From positions 1 through 64,000 of the forward strand of contig NZ_JAIQZM010000019.1 in NCBI RefSeq assembly GCF_023333595.1: 64,000 bases of DNA. Reading direction: 5' to 3'. This DNA is from Argonema galeatum A003/A1 (GTDB lineage Bacteria > Cyanobacteriota > Cyanobacteriia > Cyanobacteriales > Aerosakkonemataceae). The notes beneath the pieces were generated by a model. It did no database searches. It had not been told where the DNA came from and worked only from the letters and a program-made list of their open reading frames with translations. The position numbers and the translations under genes were made by a program. Below, in pieces: positions 42,949 to 51,327 of the stretch. Each line of letters opens with the position of its first letter. Positions within the stretch are counted from its first letter, which is position 1.

Positions 42949-44109
42949 GTGCTAGCAGGATTATTTGATGGCATATTTAACGGCATTAGCATAGGCGCTG
43001 TATTATTAATGTCAGCGCTGGGACTAGCTATTGTCTTCGGTTTGATGGGTGTGATTAATATGGCTCACGGCGAATTAATGATGCTGGGAGCATACACAAC
43101 ATTTGTGGTGCAAAATGGTTTCAAAATTATCGGCGGCCCTTTGTTTGAAATCTATATCTTGTTTGCTCTGCCTATGGCATTTTTGGTGGCGGCTGTTGTA
43201 GGGTTAATTTTGGAGCGGGGAGTGATTCGGTATCTCTATGGGCGACCCCTAGAAACATTGCTGGCAACGTGGGGGGTTAGCCTAATTTTGCAGCAGTTTG
43301 TCCGCAGTGTAAGTTGGGTGCTGGTAATTGAAATTGCTCTGTTTTGCATCCTATTTTTTGGTGCTTTGTGGATTCTATCTCGCCGCCCGGATTTTGAGCG
43401 AATTCGCAATTTGGTAATAGCGGTGATGTTATTGCTTTCGGGAGCGATTTCTGCGGTTACGGGCGCATTGTTAAGCCAAACTTTTAAACTCGCAGTAAAT
43501 AAACCCTGGTTTGGCGCTCAAAATGTTGATGTAACTGCACCCAAATGGTTGCGTGGCGGTTTACCTTTGGGGGATTTTCAACTTCCTTATGCGCGGCTGT
43601 TTATCATGGCATTAACGATTATTTGCCTGGTCGGTATTTATCTATTTTTGCAACGCTCTGTCTGGGGATTGCGAATTCGATCGGTAACCCAAAATCGCAC
43701 CATGAGTGCTTGTCTTGGTATTCCAACCCAAAAAGTTGATGCTCTCACATTTGCGCTTGGTTCTGGTTTAGCTGGGGTAGCTGGATGTGCTGTGAGTTTG
43801 TTGGGTTCTGTGGGGCCAAACACGGGACAAAACTACATTGTGGATACGTTCATGGTTGTGGTTGTGGGCGGTGTTGGTAAGCTGGTGGGCAGTATTGTAG
43901 CGGCAATGGCGATCGGTACGCTCAATTATATTATCGGTTCTGGAACTTTGGCTTCGCTGCTAACTCCGATACCGCCTCTGGTTGATTTTTTCAATTTCTT
44001 TGCCACAACGAGTATGGCAAAGGTGATGGTATTTGCGCTGATTATTGCGTTTCTGCAAGTGCGTCCGGCTGGGATTTTCCCACAAAAAGGACGAACGGTT
44101 GATGCTTAA
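42949..44109 (+). CDS. urtB: Urea ABC transporter permease UrtB
   Basis: A 386-residue LivH-type permease with about eight to nine membrane helices. FDGIFNGISIGAVLLMSALG, then LAIVFGLMGVINMAHGELMM is the signature of this family. GLAGVAGCAVSLLGSVGPNT and VVGGVGKLVGSIVAA are the later conserved loops. The GTG start at 42949 has GGGAGGAAAGGT directly upstream. It pairs with UrtC in the inner membrane. Confidence 0.96.
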   Translation: MLAGLFDGIFNGISIGAVLLMSALGLAIVFGLMGVINMAHGELMMLGAYTTFVVQNGFKIIGGPLFEIYILFALPMAFLVAAVVGLILERGVIRYLYGRPLETLLATWGVSLILQQFVRSVSWVLVIEIALFCILFFGALWILSRRPDFERIRNLVIAVMLLLSGAISAVTGALLSQTFKLAVNKPWFGAQNVDVTAPKWLRGGLPLGDFQLPYARLFIMALTIICLVGIYLFLQRSVWGLRIRSVTQNRTMSACLGIPTQKVDALTFALGSGLAGVAGCAVSLLGSVGPNTGQNYIVDTFMVVVVGGVGKLVGSIVAAMAIGTLNYIIGSGTLASLLTPIPPLVDFFNFFATTSMAKVMVFALIIAFLQVRPAGIFPQKGRTVDA

Positions 44110-44159
44110 AAAGTTTTGAGTTTTAAAAAGAGATAAGCTTTTTTAAAGATAGGGAGAAA

Positions 44160-45944
44160 GTGAAAATGAAAGAGGAGGAGAACGGGAGAAGTCGAAAAAT
44201 ATACCACTTTCCTCGTGTCAGAAAGTCAGAACAGCAGAACGAGAGAACGGAGGAAGTTGCAACCGATACCAATGATTCAATAACTGCATCTTCTGAGCAG
44301 ATATCTCCATTGGAAGAACAGGAAATGCCAGAGAAAGAAAATGGGGTAAATCGGGAAATACCCAGCTTGAATGGCGGCCAAAAGTCAGATAGGGAAAAGG
44401 TAACGGAGCAAGCAGTCTCACTAGATATTAATGAGCAGATATCCGCAGATATTCCGCAAATACCGCCATTAGAAGAACAGCAAATACCGCCGGAAGAGAA
44501 CGGAAAAAATCCGAAAATATCCAATTTTACAGGCGAAAAAAACTCAGATAGGGAAAAGGTAACAGAACAAGCAGTCTCACCACATATCAGCGATCCGATA
44601 TCCGCATCTCCTCCGCAAATATCTCCGGAAAAAGAGGAAATGTCTGAGGAGGAAAAGTGGAAAAATCGGAAAATATACCACTATCCTCGCGTCAGAAAGT
44701 CAGAAAGGGAAAAAGCAAGAAATAAACAATTCTCCCACTCTACTACTGTGCCAATATCCGACTCTCCCATGCAACTACCTCGATCGCTCACTAAACAGCA
44801 GCGATCGCTTTTAATTGAAGCGGTTGTTGTTGCAGCGATCGCATTCATCCTCATCTTTATAATGCCACCCCTACTAACAGTCTTAGGGCAAGCATTTCGC
44901 GTCAGCTTGTTAGGGCGATTTTTAGCTTTAGCAATTGTCGCCCTGGGCATCGATTTAATCTGGGGATATACGGGAATGCTTAGCTTGGGTCATGGCGTGT
45001 TTTTTGCCCTGGGCGGTTATGTCCTAGCCATGCACCTGAAATTGCAAATTCCTGCTGATGCTAGCATTCAATTACCGGAATTCATGACCCTTTACGGGGT
45101 AACAGAATTGCCTTGGTTTTGGAAACCGTTTTATTCTTTCCCTTTGACTGCGGTAGGTGTATTTATTATACCATCAGTGCTAGGTGCAGTACTTGGATAT
45201 CTAGTATTTCGCAACCGCATCAAGGGTGTCTATTTTTCGATACTGACGCAAGCAGCAACGATTGTATTTTTCAATTTTTTCAACGGGCAGCAGAAACTTT
45301 TCAATGGCACCAATGGGTTAACGGATTTCAAAACTTTGTTGGGAGCTAATGTGAGCAATAATCAAACGCAGTTTGGTTTTTACACGCTCACAGTGCTTTT
45401 GCTCGCAGGTGCTTATGCTCTCTGTCGGTGGTTGACAAGCGGACGGTTTGGACGCTTATTAATTGCTCTCCGCGATGATGAACCGAGAACCCGTTTTTCA
45501 GGTTACGACCCCACGGGCTTTAAAGTGTTAGTGTTTGCGATTTCTGCTGGTTTGGCTGGAATTGCGGGTGCTATGTTTACGGTGCAAACTGGTCTGATCT
45601 CGCCGAAAGCGATGGATATTGCCTTTTCGATCGAAATGGTAATTTGGGTGGCGGTAGGAGGTCGGGCTAGTTTGGTGGGAGCGGTGCTGGGTGCGATCGC
45701 AGTAAATTTTGGCAAGAGTATTTTGAGCGAACAATTCCCGGAAGTTTGGCTATTTTTCCAAGGCGCACTCTTCCTAATTGTGGTAACGGTGCTTCCCGAT
45801 GGTGTGGTGGGTTGGCTGCGAACTGAGGGAATTGAAAAGGTGCGATCGCTATTCGGAATCCGCAAGTACGCAGTCACATATCCCAGCCTAGAAGAAAACC
45901 CGGAAGTACAGATCGAACGGGAAGAATTAGAGACTGAGGACTAG
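44160..45944 (+). CDS. urtC: Urea ABC transporter permease UrtC with long repetitive N-terminal extension
   Basis: A 594-residue LivM-type permease. The permease proper begins near residue 204 (MQLPRSLTKQQRSLL) and shows DLIWGYTGMLSLGHGVFFAL, GNNRIKG-type loops and AVGGRASLVGAVLGAIAVNF. The first 203 residues are highly charged and hydrophilic and consist of four copies of a ~53-residue unit (Asn-Gly of units 1-3 at 8, 61 and 114; fourth unit near 167), with motifs such as REKVTEQAVS and PRVRKSE. Ordinary UrtC proteins lack this. The GTG at 44160 is followed by a purine-rich stretch; a start at ATG 44769 would give a normal-sized protein. Confidence 0.93.
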   Translation: MKMKEEENGRSRKIYHFPRVRKSEQQNERTEEVATDTNDSITASSEQISPLEEQEMPEKENGVNREIPSLNGGQKSDREKVTEQAVSLDINEQISADIPQIPPLEEQQIPPEENGKNPKISNFTGEKNSDREKVTEQAVSPHISDPISASPPQISPEKEEMSEEEKWKNRKIYHYPRVRKSEREKARNKQFSHSTTVPISDSPMQLPRSLTKQQRSLLIEAVVVAAIAFILIFIMPPLLTVLGQAFRVSLLGRFLALAIVALGIDLIWGYTGMLSLGHGVFFALGGYVLAMHLKLQIPADASIQLPEFMTLYGVTELPWFWKPFYSFPLTAVGVFIIPSVLGAVLGYLVFRNRIKGVYFSILTQAATIVFFNFFNGQQKLFNGTNGLTDFKTLLGANVSNNQTQFGFYTLTVLLLAGAYALCRWLTSGRFGRLLIALRDDEPRTRFSGYDPTGFKVLVFAISAGLAGIAGAMFTVQTGLISPKAMDIAFSIEMVIWVAVGGRASLVGAVLGAIAVNFGKSILSEQFPEVWLFFQGALFLIVVTVLPDGVVGWLRTEGIEKVRSLFGIRKYAVTYPSLEENPEVQIEREELETED

Positions 45945-45949
45945 GCAAT

Positions 45950-46040
45950 TTTAGATTTTAGATTTTAGATTTCAGATTTAAATTCAATCTGAAATTACCA
46001 ATGACCAATGACCAATGACCAATGGCTAATAACCAATGAG
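45950..46040. repeat. Tandem repeats between urtC and urtD
   Basis: GATTTTA units (45952-45975) are followed by four to five copies of (ACCAATG) (46002-46039). The urtD start codon ATG at 46036 is the last repeat unit. Confidence 0.85.
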
Positions 46041-46791
46041 CGGAAAAATATTAGAAACTGAAAACGTAACGGTAAGTTTTGATGGCTTTAAGGCGTTAAA
46101 TAACCTGAATTTCAGTATGGACGCCGGGGAATTGCGCGTAGTGATCGGCCCTAACGGTGCTGGCAAAACAACCTTCCTGGATGTAATCACCGGCAAAGTC
46201 CAACCAACTGTGGGACGAGTGATGTTTAAAGGGCGAAATACTCAACGCCTTTCCGAACATCAAATCGCTCGTTTGGGAATTGGTCGCAAGTTCCAAACTC
46301 CGCGAATTTACCTCAACCTGACGCCCCGCGAAAACCTGGAACTTACCTGCAATCGCAATAAAAATGTGTTTTCTACTCTGTTTGGGAGTCTCTCTATTAG
46401 CGAACAGCGTACTGTGGCAGGTTTACTAGAAACAATTGGCTTAACTGCCAAAGCGGATCTCAAAGCTGGGTTGCTTTCTCATGGGGAAAAGCAACGTTTA
46501 GAAATTGGGATGTTAGTGGCGCAGTCGCCCGATTTGTTGCTTGTTGATGAACCAGTCGCCGGTTTGACTGATGAAGAAACTTATAACATTGGGGAGTTGC
46601 TACTCGCCTTAGCCCAAAGTCATTCCATTGTGGTGATTGAACACGATATGGAATTCGTGCGCCAAATTGCCCGGAAGGTGACGGTGCTGCACGAGGGCTC
46701 GGTGCTGTGCGAAGGGACTATTGAGGAGGTGCAGAACGATCCGCGTGTAATTGAGGTGTATTTGGGCCAACAGTCGGAAACTGAGGAGTGA
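46036..46791 (+). CDS. urtD: Urea ABC transporter ATP-binding protein UrtD
   Basis: A 251-residue LivG-type ATPase. Walker A is GPNGAGKTT, the Q-loop region reads GIGRKFQTPRIYLNLTPREN, the signature is LLSHGEKQRLEIGML and Walker B is LLLVDEPVAGLTDEE. It powers urea uptake with UrtE. It lacks an evident ribosome binding site because its start lies in a tandem repeat, so expression may depend on coupling or on repeat copy number. Confidence 0.96.
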   Translation: MSGKILETENVTVSFDGFKALNNLNFSMDAGELRVVIGPNGAGKTTFLDVITGKVQPTVGRVMFKGRNTQRLSEHQIARLGIGRKFQTPRIYLNLTPRENLELTCNRNKNVFSTLFGSLSISEQRTVAGLLETIGLTAKADLKAGLLSHGEKQRLEIGMLVAQSPDLLLVDEPVAGLTDEETYNIGELLLALAQSHSIVVIEHDMEFVRQIARKVTVLHEGSVLCEGTIEEVQNDPRVIEVYLGQQSETEE

Positions 46792-46794
46792 TAT

Positions 46795-46901
46795 AGCTAG
46801 GGGCTAGGGGCTTTCTTGCTAGGGGCTAGGGAAGAGGGAAGAGGGAAAAGGTTACTCCGTAAGGGATTTGGAAAATAAGTAAGAGTTGGAGTTGCCCTAA
46901 C
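46795..46901 (+). repeat. Left copy of a ~100-bp imperfect direct repeat
   Basis: TAGCTAGGGGC, GAGGGAAGAGGGAAAA, GTAAGGGAT and GTAAGAGTTGGAGTTG appear here and again in the same order at 49417-49507. The two copies bracket the truncated sensor gene, the 77-residue gene and the DUF4833 gene. Confidence 0.75.
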
Positions 46902-46993
46902 TGCCAAGAAGGTTGCTATAACTGACGAGGCGGTCAGCGCATCCAATGTTCCAGGGCAAACGCATCTTGTCAAGAATAACTTTTAATCTCATT

Positions 46994-47030
46994 TAAACTG
47001 GAGTTCACCCTGCGGGGGAACTCCAGTTTA
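46994..47030. terminator. Hairpin downstream of urtD
   Basis: TAAACTGGAGTTC and GAACTCCAGTTTA are 13-bp perfect arms enclosing a G/C-rich loop. It could end the urtABCD transcript about 200 bp after the urtD stop. Confidence 0.6.
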
Positions 47031-47106
47031 AGTATTGTTGACGAATAAGAAATAACCGCAGCAGCCAGTGTAGATGTGTAGTAGGTAGACCGAAATAGCA
47101 AAACCT

Positions 47107-47988
47107 ATGAAAGCACTTCATTTTAAGAAATGGTTATTAGAACCTAACCAAACACTCATTCATCTGAAAGCAAGGCTGCTCTTGGTTCTATTAATTGCAG
47201 CAGGGTTTACGGGAAATTTCTTTCGTTTTCCAATTTTCTTTGGAGTTGATTTTCTCTTTGGCAGTATAGCTACGTTGATTATTGTACGCATATATGGAGT
47301 TTGGTGGGGAACAGCAGCAGCTTTCATTGCCAGCAGCTACACCTACTTTGCTTGGGAGCATCCATTCGGCATTATCATCTTCACTTGTGAAACTCTGTTT
47401 GTCGGAATGTTCCTGCGTCGGCACAACCAGAACATACTGCTGTTGGATGGAATGTTCTGGCTGTTAGTGGGTATGCCTATGGTTGTAATTATTTACTCCA
47501 CATTTCTACCTGTAGATCTGACCCAACTTTTGCTGTTAATGTTTAAACAGTCTATCAACGGCATTTTTAATGCTCTTGTTGCCAATCTGTTTATCCTCGG
47601 TTGCTCGCAGCAAAACTGGACTGGTTTACAAGGAGTCAGAACTACCCTATCTTTGCGAAACATACTTCTGAATTTGTTAGTTGCTTTTGTGTTTTTTCCA
47701 TCTCTTACATTAATGATGATGGATTCACAGCAAGCCGTTCGTGAGATAGAAACGAGAATTCAAACAAACCTTCAGGTACTCTCTGTAGATATGGCAGCCC
47801 AAGTCCAGCAGTGGTATCAACAATCTCTTGGCTCGGCTAAGGAGCTAGCGAAGTTTGTGGCAGACTTGGAAAATACTTCGGCATCTAAGCTTCAACAAAA
47901 TGTAGAATTGCTGCAACGTTCTCTGTCTCAATTTCAAAATATGGAAGTAGAGGATATCCGCAATTGGAGAGATGGCAGATCAATTTAG
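47107..47988 (+). pseudogene. Truncated membrane sensor (N-terminal part of a sensor kinase)
   Basis: A 293-residue protein with about five to six membrane helices (LLLVLLIAAGFTGNFFRFPI and GVWWGTAAAFIASSYTYFAW among them), then a helix near residue 192-212 and a periplasmic helical start (ETRIQTNLQVLSVDMAAQVQ). This layout is the membrane-sensor head of large cyanobacterial PAS/histidine-kinase proteins, which continue for several hundred residues; here a stop follows NWRDGRSI. The kinase part is absent downstream. It may be a broken gene or a stand-alone sensor remnant. Confidence 0.6.
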
Positions 47989-48031
47989 AGTTTGCTGTTG
48001 TTAAGAGTAGTCATTCTGAGTTAGGAGCTAT

Positions 48032-48265
48032 ATGCAAGATACAACTGTTAGACCTGAGCGTAGCGCGAAGCGCATCACTAGGAAAAATCTGGTTTCCAGC
48101 CTGCTGATCGGCCTTGGGCTCGGCATCCTTGCAGGCGCACCCCTGGGCTGGTTTACGCATCGAATTTATGCCCAGCAACGTGCTGCCCAGGTTCTGCTTT
48201 GTCGGCAACAAAGTTTCGGAGTGTCTGAAGCCGAACTGCAATCCCGCTGCGGCAGCGTCTATTAA
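48032..48265 (+). CDS. Small single-pass membrane protein, unknown
   Basis: A 77-residue protein. A basic head (RPERSAKRITRKN) precedes one helix (LLIGLGLGILAGAPLGWFTH, about residues 24-44), then a Cys-containing tail (VLLCRQQSFGVSEAELQSRC). The start ATG has TTAGGAGC in good position. I do not recognise the family. Confidence 0.65.
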   Translation: MQDTTVRPERSAKRITRKNLVSSLLIGLGLGILAGAPLGWFTHRIYAQQRAAQVLLCRQQSFGVSEAELQSRCGSVY

Positions 48266-48278
48266 AGCTTTGACTGGA

Positions 48279-48298
48279 AGGGTCAAAGCTTTGACCCT
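48279..48298. promoter_or_regulatory. 20-bp perfect palindrome
   Basis: AGGGTCAAAGCTTTGACCCT is its own reverse complement. An extra AAAGCTTTGAC half lies just upstream. It may be an operator or a stem. The remaining ~400 bp up to the next gene hold nothing I recognise. Confidence 0.5.
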
Positions 48299-48823
48299 AA
48301 CACTACCCCAAGATTGGGAGTCTCAAGAGTGATGAAGATGCCGTAGCGTAGGTCGCACTAACATGGCAGTGACCCCAAAGTTGGGCTTGAGGGCAACTAC
48401 GGCTGTGAGTGTTACCCCATAGCCTCTGGGCACTTGCAATAGCGAGGCTTTGTAATTGAGCGATCGTCACTACCTGGTTAGAGGATATAAAAATTAGAAG
48501 TAGGGCTGCTCCAATCCATGACCTTTTGATCTGTCCTCATTTCTGTAAGGGCGATACTTCCTGTAAACGAAGACAGAATCTTCTTTCTGGTTTTGTGTAA
48601 TAAATATATTGTTGAAACTCGACAGAGCCAGTTGGGCTTGTGTGGACAAAGGCCAATTTACCTCTTGAGGCGCTTAACTGGAAGGTGGTTTTTATAGTAG
48701 CATCATATCAAGCTAAAAAAATGGATGACAGGTAGCGACCTTACAGCTACTTCAAATGCCAACACGGTATATAAGTTATCAGACTTTGGGCGATATACCA
48801 ATCACGGGGGAGCATATTTACTC

Positions 48824-49393
48824 ATGTTCAAACACAAAAATAAATTCGCTATAGTTACCTTTAGCCATTTAATATTGTTGTCCGTCGCGTCACCTTTACT
48901 GGCAAATGACATCCCAAGCCTTTTTCATATATCGAAGAATGATAATGGCAATCAAGTGCATTATGGGATACGACTAAACGAAAACTGTTTGCCAATGGGA
49001 ACTAAGCCAGTATATGTATATTGGCATAAGGAAAATGGAACAACTGGGGAACTTATGCAACTAGAAGAACCAGGTTACGGAATCTTCAGCCAGTCTGTCT
49101 CTGGGCAAAGGGTAGAGATCATTCTAAATGCTTTTCAAACTAGAGGTATTCAAAAATTAATCACAGTCAGATCTGTAAAGTTGAATAATGGAAGTTGCCA
49201 AGCTTCAGCGTTTACTACAATTAATGGCAAGCCAATGCAACTATCCAGGTTGCAGATTCTTCTAAGTAATATTATGAGAAACCCGTTTACTGGCGGTACG
49301 ATAGGGGGGAGGTTAGTTAATCTTACACTCATCAGTTCGACTAAAGATGAAGAAGTAATTTCATGTAGTTCGGATTGTCGCTTTGGTCTTTAA
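48824..49393 (+). CDS. Exported DUF4833-like protein
   Basis: About 189 residues from ATG 48824, preceded by GGGGGAG; the frame is open from 48725. A signal peptide (MFKHKNKFAIVTFSHLILLS, cleavage likely after SPLLA) is followed by SLFHISKNDNGNQVHYGIRL and PVYVYWHKENGTTGELMQLE, the pattern of DUF4833. Two late Cys (SCSSDC) may form a disulfide. Function unknown; periplasmic. Confidence 0.7.
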   Translation: MFKHKNKFAIVTFSHLILLSVASPLLANDIPSLFHISKNDNGNQVHYGIRLNENCLPMGTKPVYVYWHKENGTTGELMQLEEPGYGIFSQSVSGQRVEIILNAFQTRGIQKLITVRSVKLNNGSCQASAFTTINGKPMQLSRLQILLSNIMRNPFTGGTIGGRLVNLTLISSTKDEEVISCSSDCRFGL

Positions 49394-49416
49394 GTACCGA
49401 TTTTATTTTTTTAGTT

Positions 49417-49507
49417 ATAGCTAGGGGCGAGCGTTGAGGGAAGAGGGAAAATGGTTACGGAGTAAGGGATGGAAGGACTAGAGGTAAGAGTTGGAGTTGT
49501 CCTAACC
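49417..49507 (+). repeat. Right copy of the ~100-bp imperfect direct repeat
   Basis: Matches 46795-46901 with substitutions and small gaps (for example GTAAGAGTTGGAGTTG at 49484). See the left copy. Confidence 0.75.
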
Positions 49508-49572
49508 GACTTTCATCGGTGGCTATATATAGCGTTTTCAAATGAGTCGTGAACACATATTTAATAGTGAAT

Positions 49573-49641
49573 GTTGGGTTACGACGCGGTCAAAGACTTA
49601 TCTGTGAGCATTATTAAGTTAATTACCGCGTCTAACCCAAC
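49573..49641. repeat. Inverted repeat with GTTGGGTTA-GACGCGG arms
   Basis: GTTGGGTTACGACGCGGT pairs with ACCGCGTCTAACCCAAC, one extra C on the left. Such arms recur in many cyanobacterial genomes as small palindromic elements. It lies in the 620-bp gap before psb34. Confidence 0.6.
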
Positions 49642-49841
49642 CTACCATTGTTTACATCTCAAATGGAAACACTATATATAGTATTGACATCACTTGAGAA
49701 TGGCTACGCTCAACCAGAATTTTCTGAGAAGGTGCGTTACGCTGACGCTAACGCATCCTACAAAAGAATAAGGGTTTTAAATTTTATCCGAATTGGAAAA
49801 AATCTCTTGACAGGGATAAGTGGCACTGTCCACTTTACAGG

Positions 49842-49886
49842 GAACGCTAACCCGCACAGGTTTTGAGCTTGTGCGGGTTAGCGTTC
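49842..49886. terminator. Perfect 17-bp hairpin upstream of psb34
   Basis: GAACGCTAACCCGCACA and TGTGCGGGTTAGCGTTC surround an 11-nt loop. It stands about 70 bp before the psb34 promoter and could insulate it from upstream transcription. Confidence 0.65.
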
Positions 49887-49956
49887 TCCGGGCGTAAAGA
49901 TAAGCAATACTTATTACTTACACAAGGAATCTTTATGGTAATTTATCGCTTCTGCC

Positions 49957-50005
49957 TTGACACTTTGTTACAAATTGTTTACATTAGTTTACATAAGGTT
50001 ACAAA
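49957..50005 (+). promoter_or_regulatory. psb34 promoter with overlapping HLR1 (RpaB) repeats
   Basis: TTGACA at 49957-49962 is a perfect -35 box; 17 bases later TACATT (49980-49985) can serve as -10. Overlapping this are four GTTACA/TTTACA units: GTTACAAA (49967), TTTACATT (49978), TTTACATA (49988) and GTTACAAA (49998). Units 2-3 and 3-4 are each spaced by exactly two bases and fit the HLR1 consensus bound by RpaB. Their position over the -10 and start site suggests repression in low light, released under high light. Confidence 0.7.
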
Positions 50006-50017
50006 AAGGAAACAGAC

Positions 50018-50188
50018 ATGAGCTACATCACAGAAGAAAGAGGCATCCTGAACAACTTTGCTAAGGAACCAAAGATTTATTTTGCAGAATACCCAACCCA
50101 ACAGCAGCAGCGCAGCTACTTGTTTCAGGGTGTAGCAGCTCTAGCATTGCTGAGTGCTGTAATTTTGACTGCGTTTGCTGTCGGGTAG
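50018..50188 (+). CDS. psb34: Psb34-like photosystem II assembly protein
   Basis: A 56-residue single-helix protein. The head MSYITEERGILNNFAKEP with the Asn-Asn-Phe-Ala motif and the helix YLFQGVAALALLSAVILTAF match the Psb34 (ssl1498/Tsl0063-type) family, related to high-light-inducible proteins and bound to CP47 during PSII assembly. The start ATG follows AAAAAGGAAACAG. It has its own promoter with HLR1 sites and is followed 51 bp later by another small membrane-protein gene before a shared terminator. Confidence 0.8.
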   Translation: MSYITEERGILNNFAKEPKIYFAEYPTQQQQRSYLFQGVAALALLSAVILTAFAVG

Positions 50189-50239
50189 GTGATTTGTATA
50201 ATTAATCGCTTTTTCGTAAAGAAATCCAGGAGATATTAG

Positions 50240-50476
50240 ATGAAAACTGACTTTGACATTGCGCGGAGCTATGTTTCTGCCGCTACTATCTTTAATAGCG
50301 AGTTCAATAACTTTGCAAGCATCTCTGCTAACCAAGCTTGGGCGCTGTTTTTTACCGCCGGTCGCGATGATGCAGCGCTGGGCGATAACCCGGAAGTAGG
50401 GGCATTCTTCAACAACGTTTTGATAGCTGTTGTCGTATCAGTTATCGCGGGCTCCTTTTTCTTCCGCTCATTTTAG
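50240..50476 (+). CDS. Unknown 78-residue membrane protein co-transcribed with psb34
   Basis: The head (MKTDFDIARSYVSAATIFNS) is polar and amphipathic, the middle holds WALFFTAGRDDAALGDNPEV, and one helix (NNVLIAVVVSVIAGSFFFRS) ends the protein. I do not recognise the family. The start ATG has CAGGAG at good distance. It lies between psb34 and a strong terminator, so it shares the RpaB-type control. Likely thylakoid membrane, by context. Confidence 0.75.
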   Translation: MKTDFDIARSYVSAATIFNSEFNNFASISANQAWALFFTAGRDDAALGDNPEVGAFFNNVLIAVVVSVIAGSFFFRSF

Positions 50477-50500
50477 AGTGACAGTCATGGGGGTATTCAT

Positions 50501-50538
50501 AAAACCCCAGCCTAGAGGCTGGGGTTTATCTTTTTTTT
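50501..50538 (+). terminator. Rho-independent terminator of the psb34 unit
   Basis: AAACCCCAGCC and GGCTGGGGTTT form an 11-bp stem with a TAGA loop, followed by ATCTTTTTTTT. It is the clearest terminator of the window. Confidence 0.9.
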
Positions 50539-50628
50539 GGCTAGGAACCCATAATTTTGAACCAGATAGATATATAATTCTCAATATTGTTAACATCAAA
50601 ATTCTTTAATCTAAAATCCAAAATTGAT

Positions 50629-51327
50629 ATGCTGCAAGTTTCTGGTGTAAATGTCTACTATGGCGAAAGTCACATTCTGCGGGATGTTGATTTGAGTGTG
50701 CCTGCTGGGGAGATGGTTTGCCTGATCGGACGTAATGGGGTGGGCAAAACTACTCTGCTGAAAACGATTATGGGTTTGCTCAAACCGCGCCGGGGTAATA
50801 TTATTTTTGGGGGTGAGTCGATCGCAGACAAATCCCCCGATAAGCGAGCAAAGCTGGGAATTGGCTATGTCCCCCAAGGACGCGAGATTATTCCGCGTTT
50901 GACGGTGAAGGAAAATCTGCTGCTGGGTTTGGAGGCTAGGCGGGAACGCGCCAACAGCCAGGAAATTCCAGAGGAAATCTATGCCCTATTTCCAGTTTTG
51001 AAATCGATGCTTTCTCGGATGGGTGGGGATTTGAGCGGGGGACAGCAGCAGCAATTGGCGATCGCACGCGCTTTGATGGGACGCCCCCGGTTACTCGTAC
51101 TCGACGAACCCACTGAAGGCATTCAACCTTCGATCATTTTGGAAATTGAAGCAGCAGTGCGGGGAATCGTTCAATCCACGGGCATTTCTGTGCTGTTAGT
51201 TGAGCAACACTTACACTTTGTGCGGCAAGCCGATCGCTACTATGCTATGCAAAAGGGCGGCATTGTCGCTTCTGGCGCGACTAGCGAACTCAGTCACGAT
51301 GTGATTCAAAGGTTTCTGGCTGTGTAG
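50629..51327 (+). CDS. urtE: Urea ABC transporter ATP-binding protein UrtE
   Basis: About 232 residues from ATG 50629 (MLQVSGVNVYYGESHILRDV), the normal UrtE start; the frame opens at 50587 in repeat-like AT-rich DNA. Walker A is GRNGVGKTT, the signature is GGDLSGGQQQQLAIARALMG and Walker B is LLVLDEPTEGIQPS. It is the second ATPase of the urea transporter but is separated from urtD by about 3.8 kb, so it needs its own promoter, not identified here. Confidence 0.95.
   Translation: MLQVSGVNVYYGESHILRDVDLSVPAGEMVCLIGRNGVGKTTLLKTIMGLLKPRRGNIIFGGESIADKSPDKRAKLGIGYVPQGREIIPRLTVKENLLLGLEARRERANSQEIPEEIYALFPVLKSMLSRMGGDLSGGQQQQLAIARALMGRPRLLVLDEPTEGIQPSIILEIEAAVRGIVQSTGISVLLVEQHLHFVRQADRYYAMQKGGIVASGATSELSHDVIQRFLAV

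Noticed and set aside
44123..44524. Minus-strand frame opposite the UrtC extension
   Set aside because: A Ser/Phe-rich product arising from the repeated Glu/Lys codons; no sign of an independent gene.
48114..48332. Frame overlapping the 77-residue membrane-protein gene
   Set aside because: The overlapping +1 frame has the better start signal and a membrane helix; this one has neither.
49648..49866. Short plus-strand frame before psb34
   Set aside because: It consists largely of palindromic repeat sequence and a hairpin arm.
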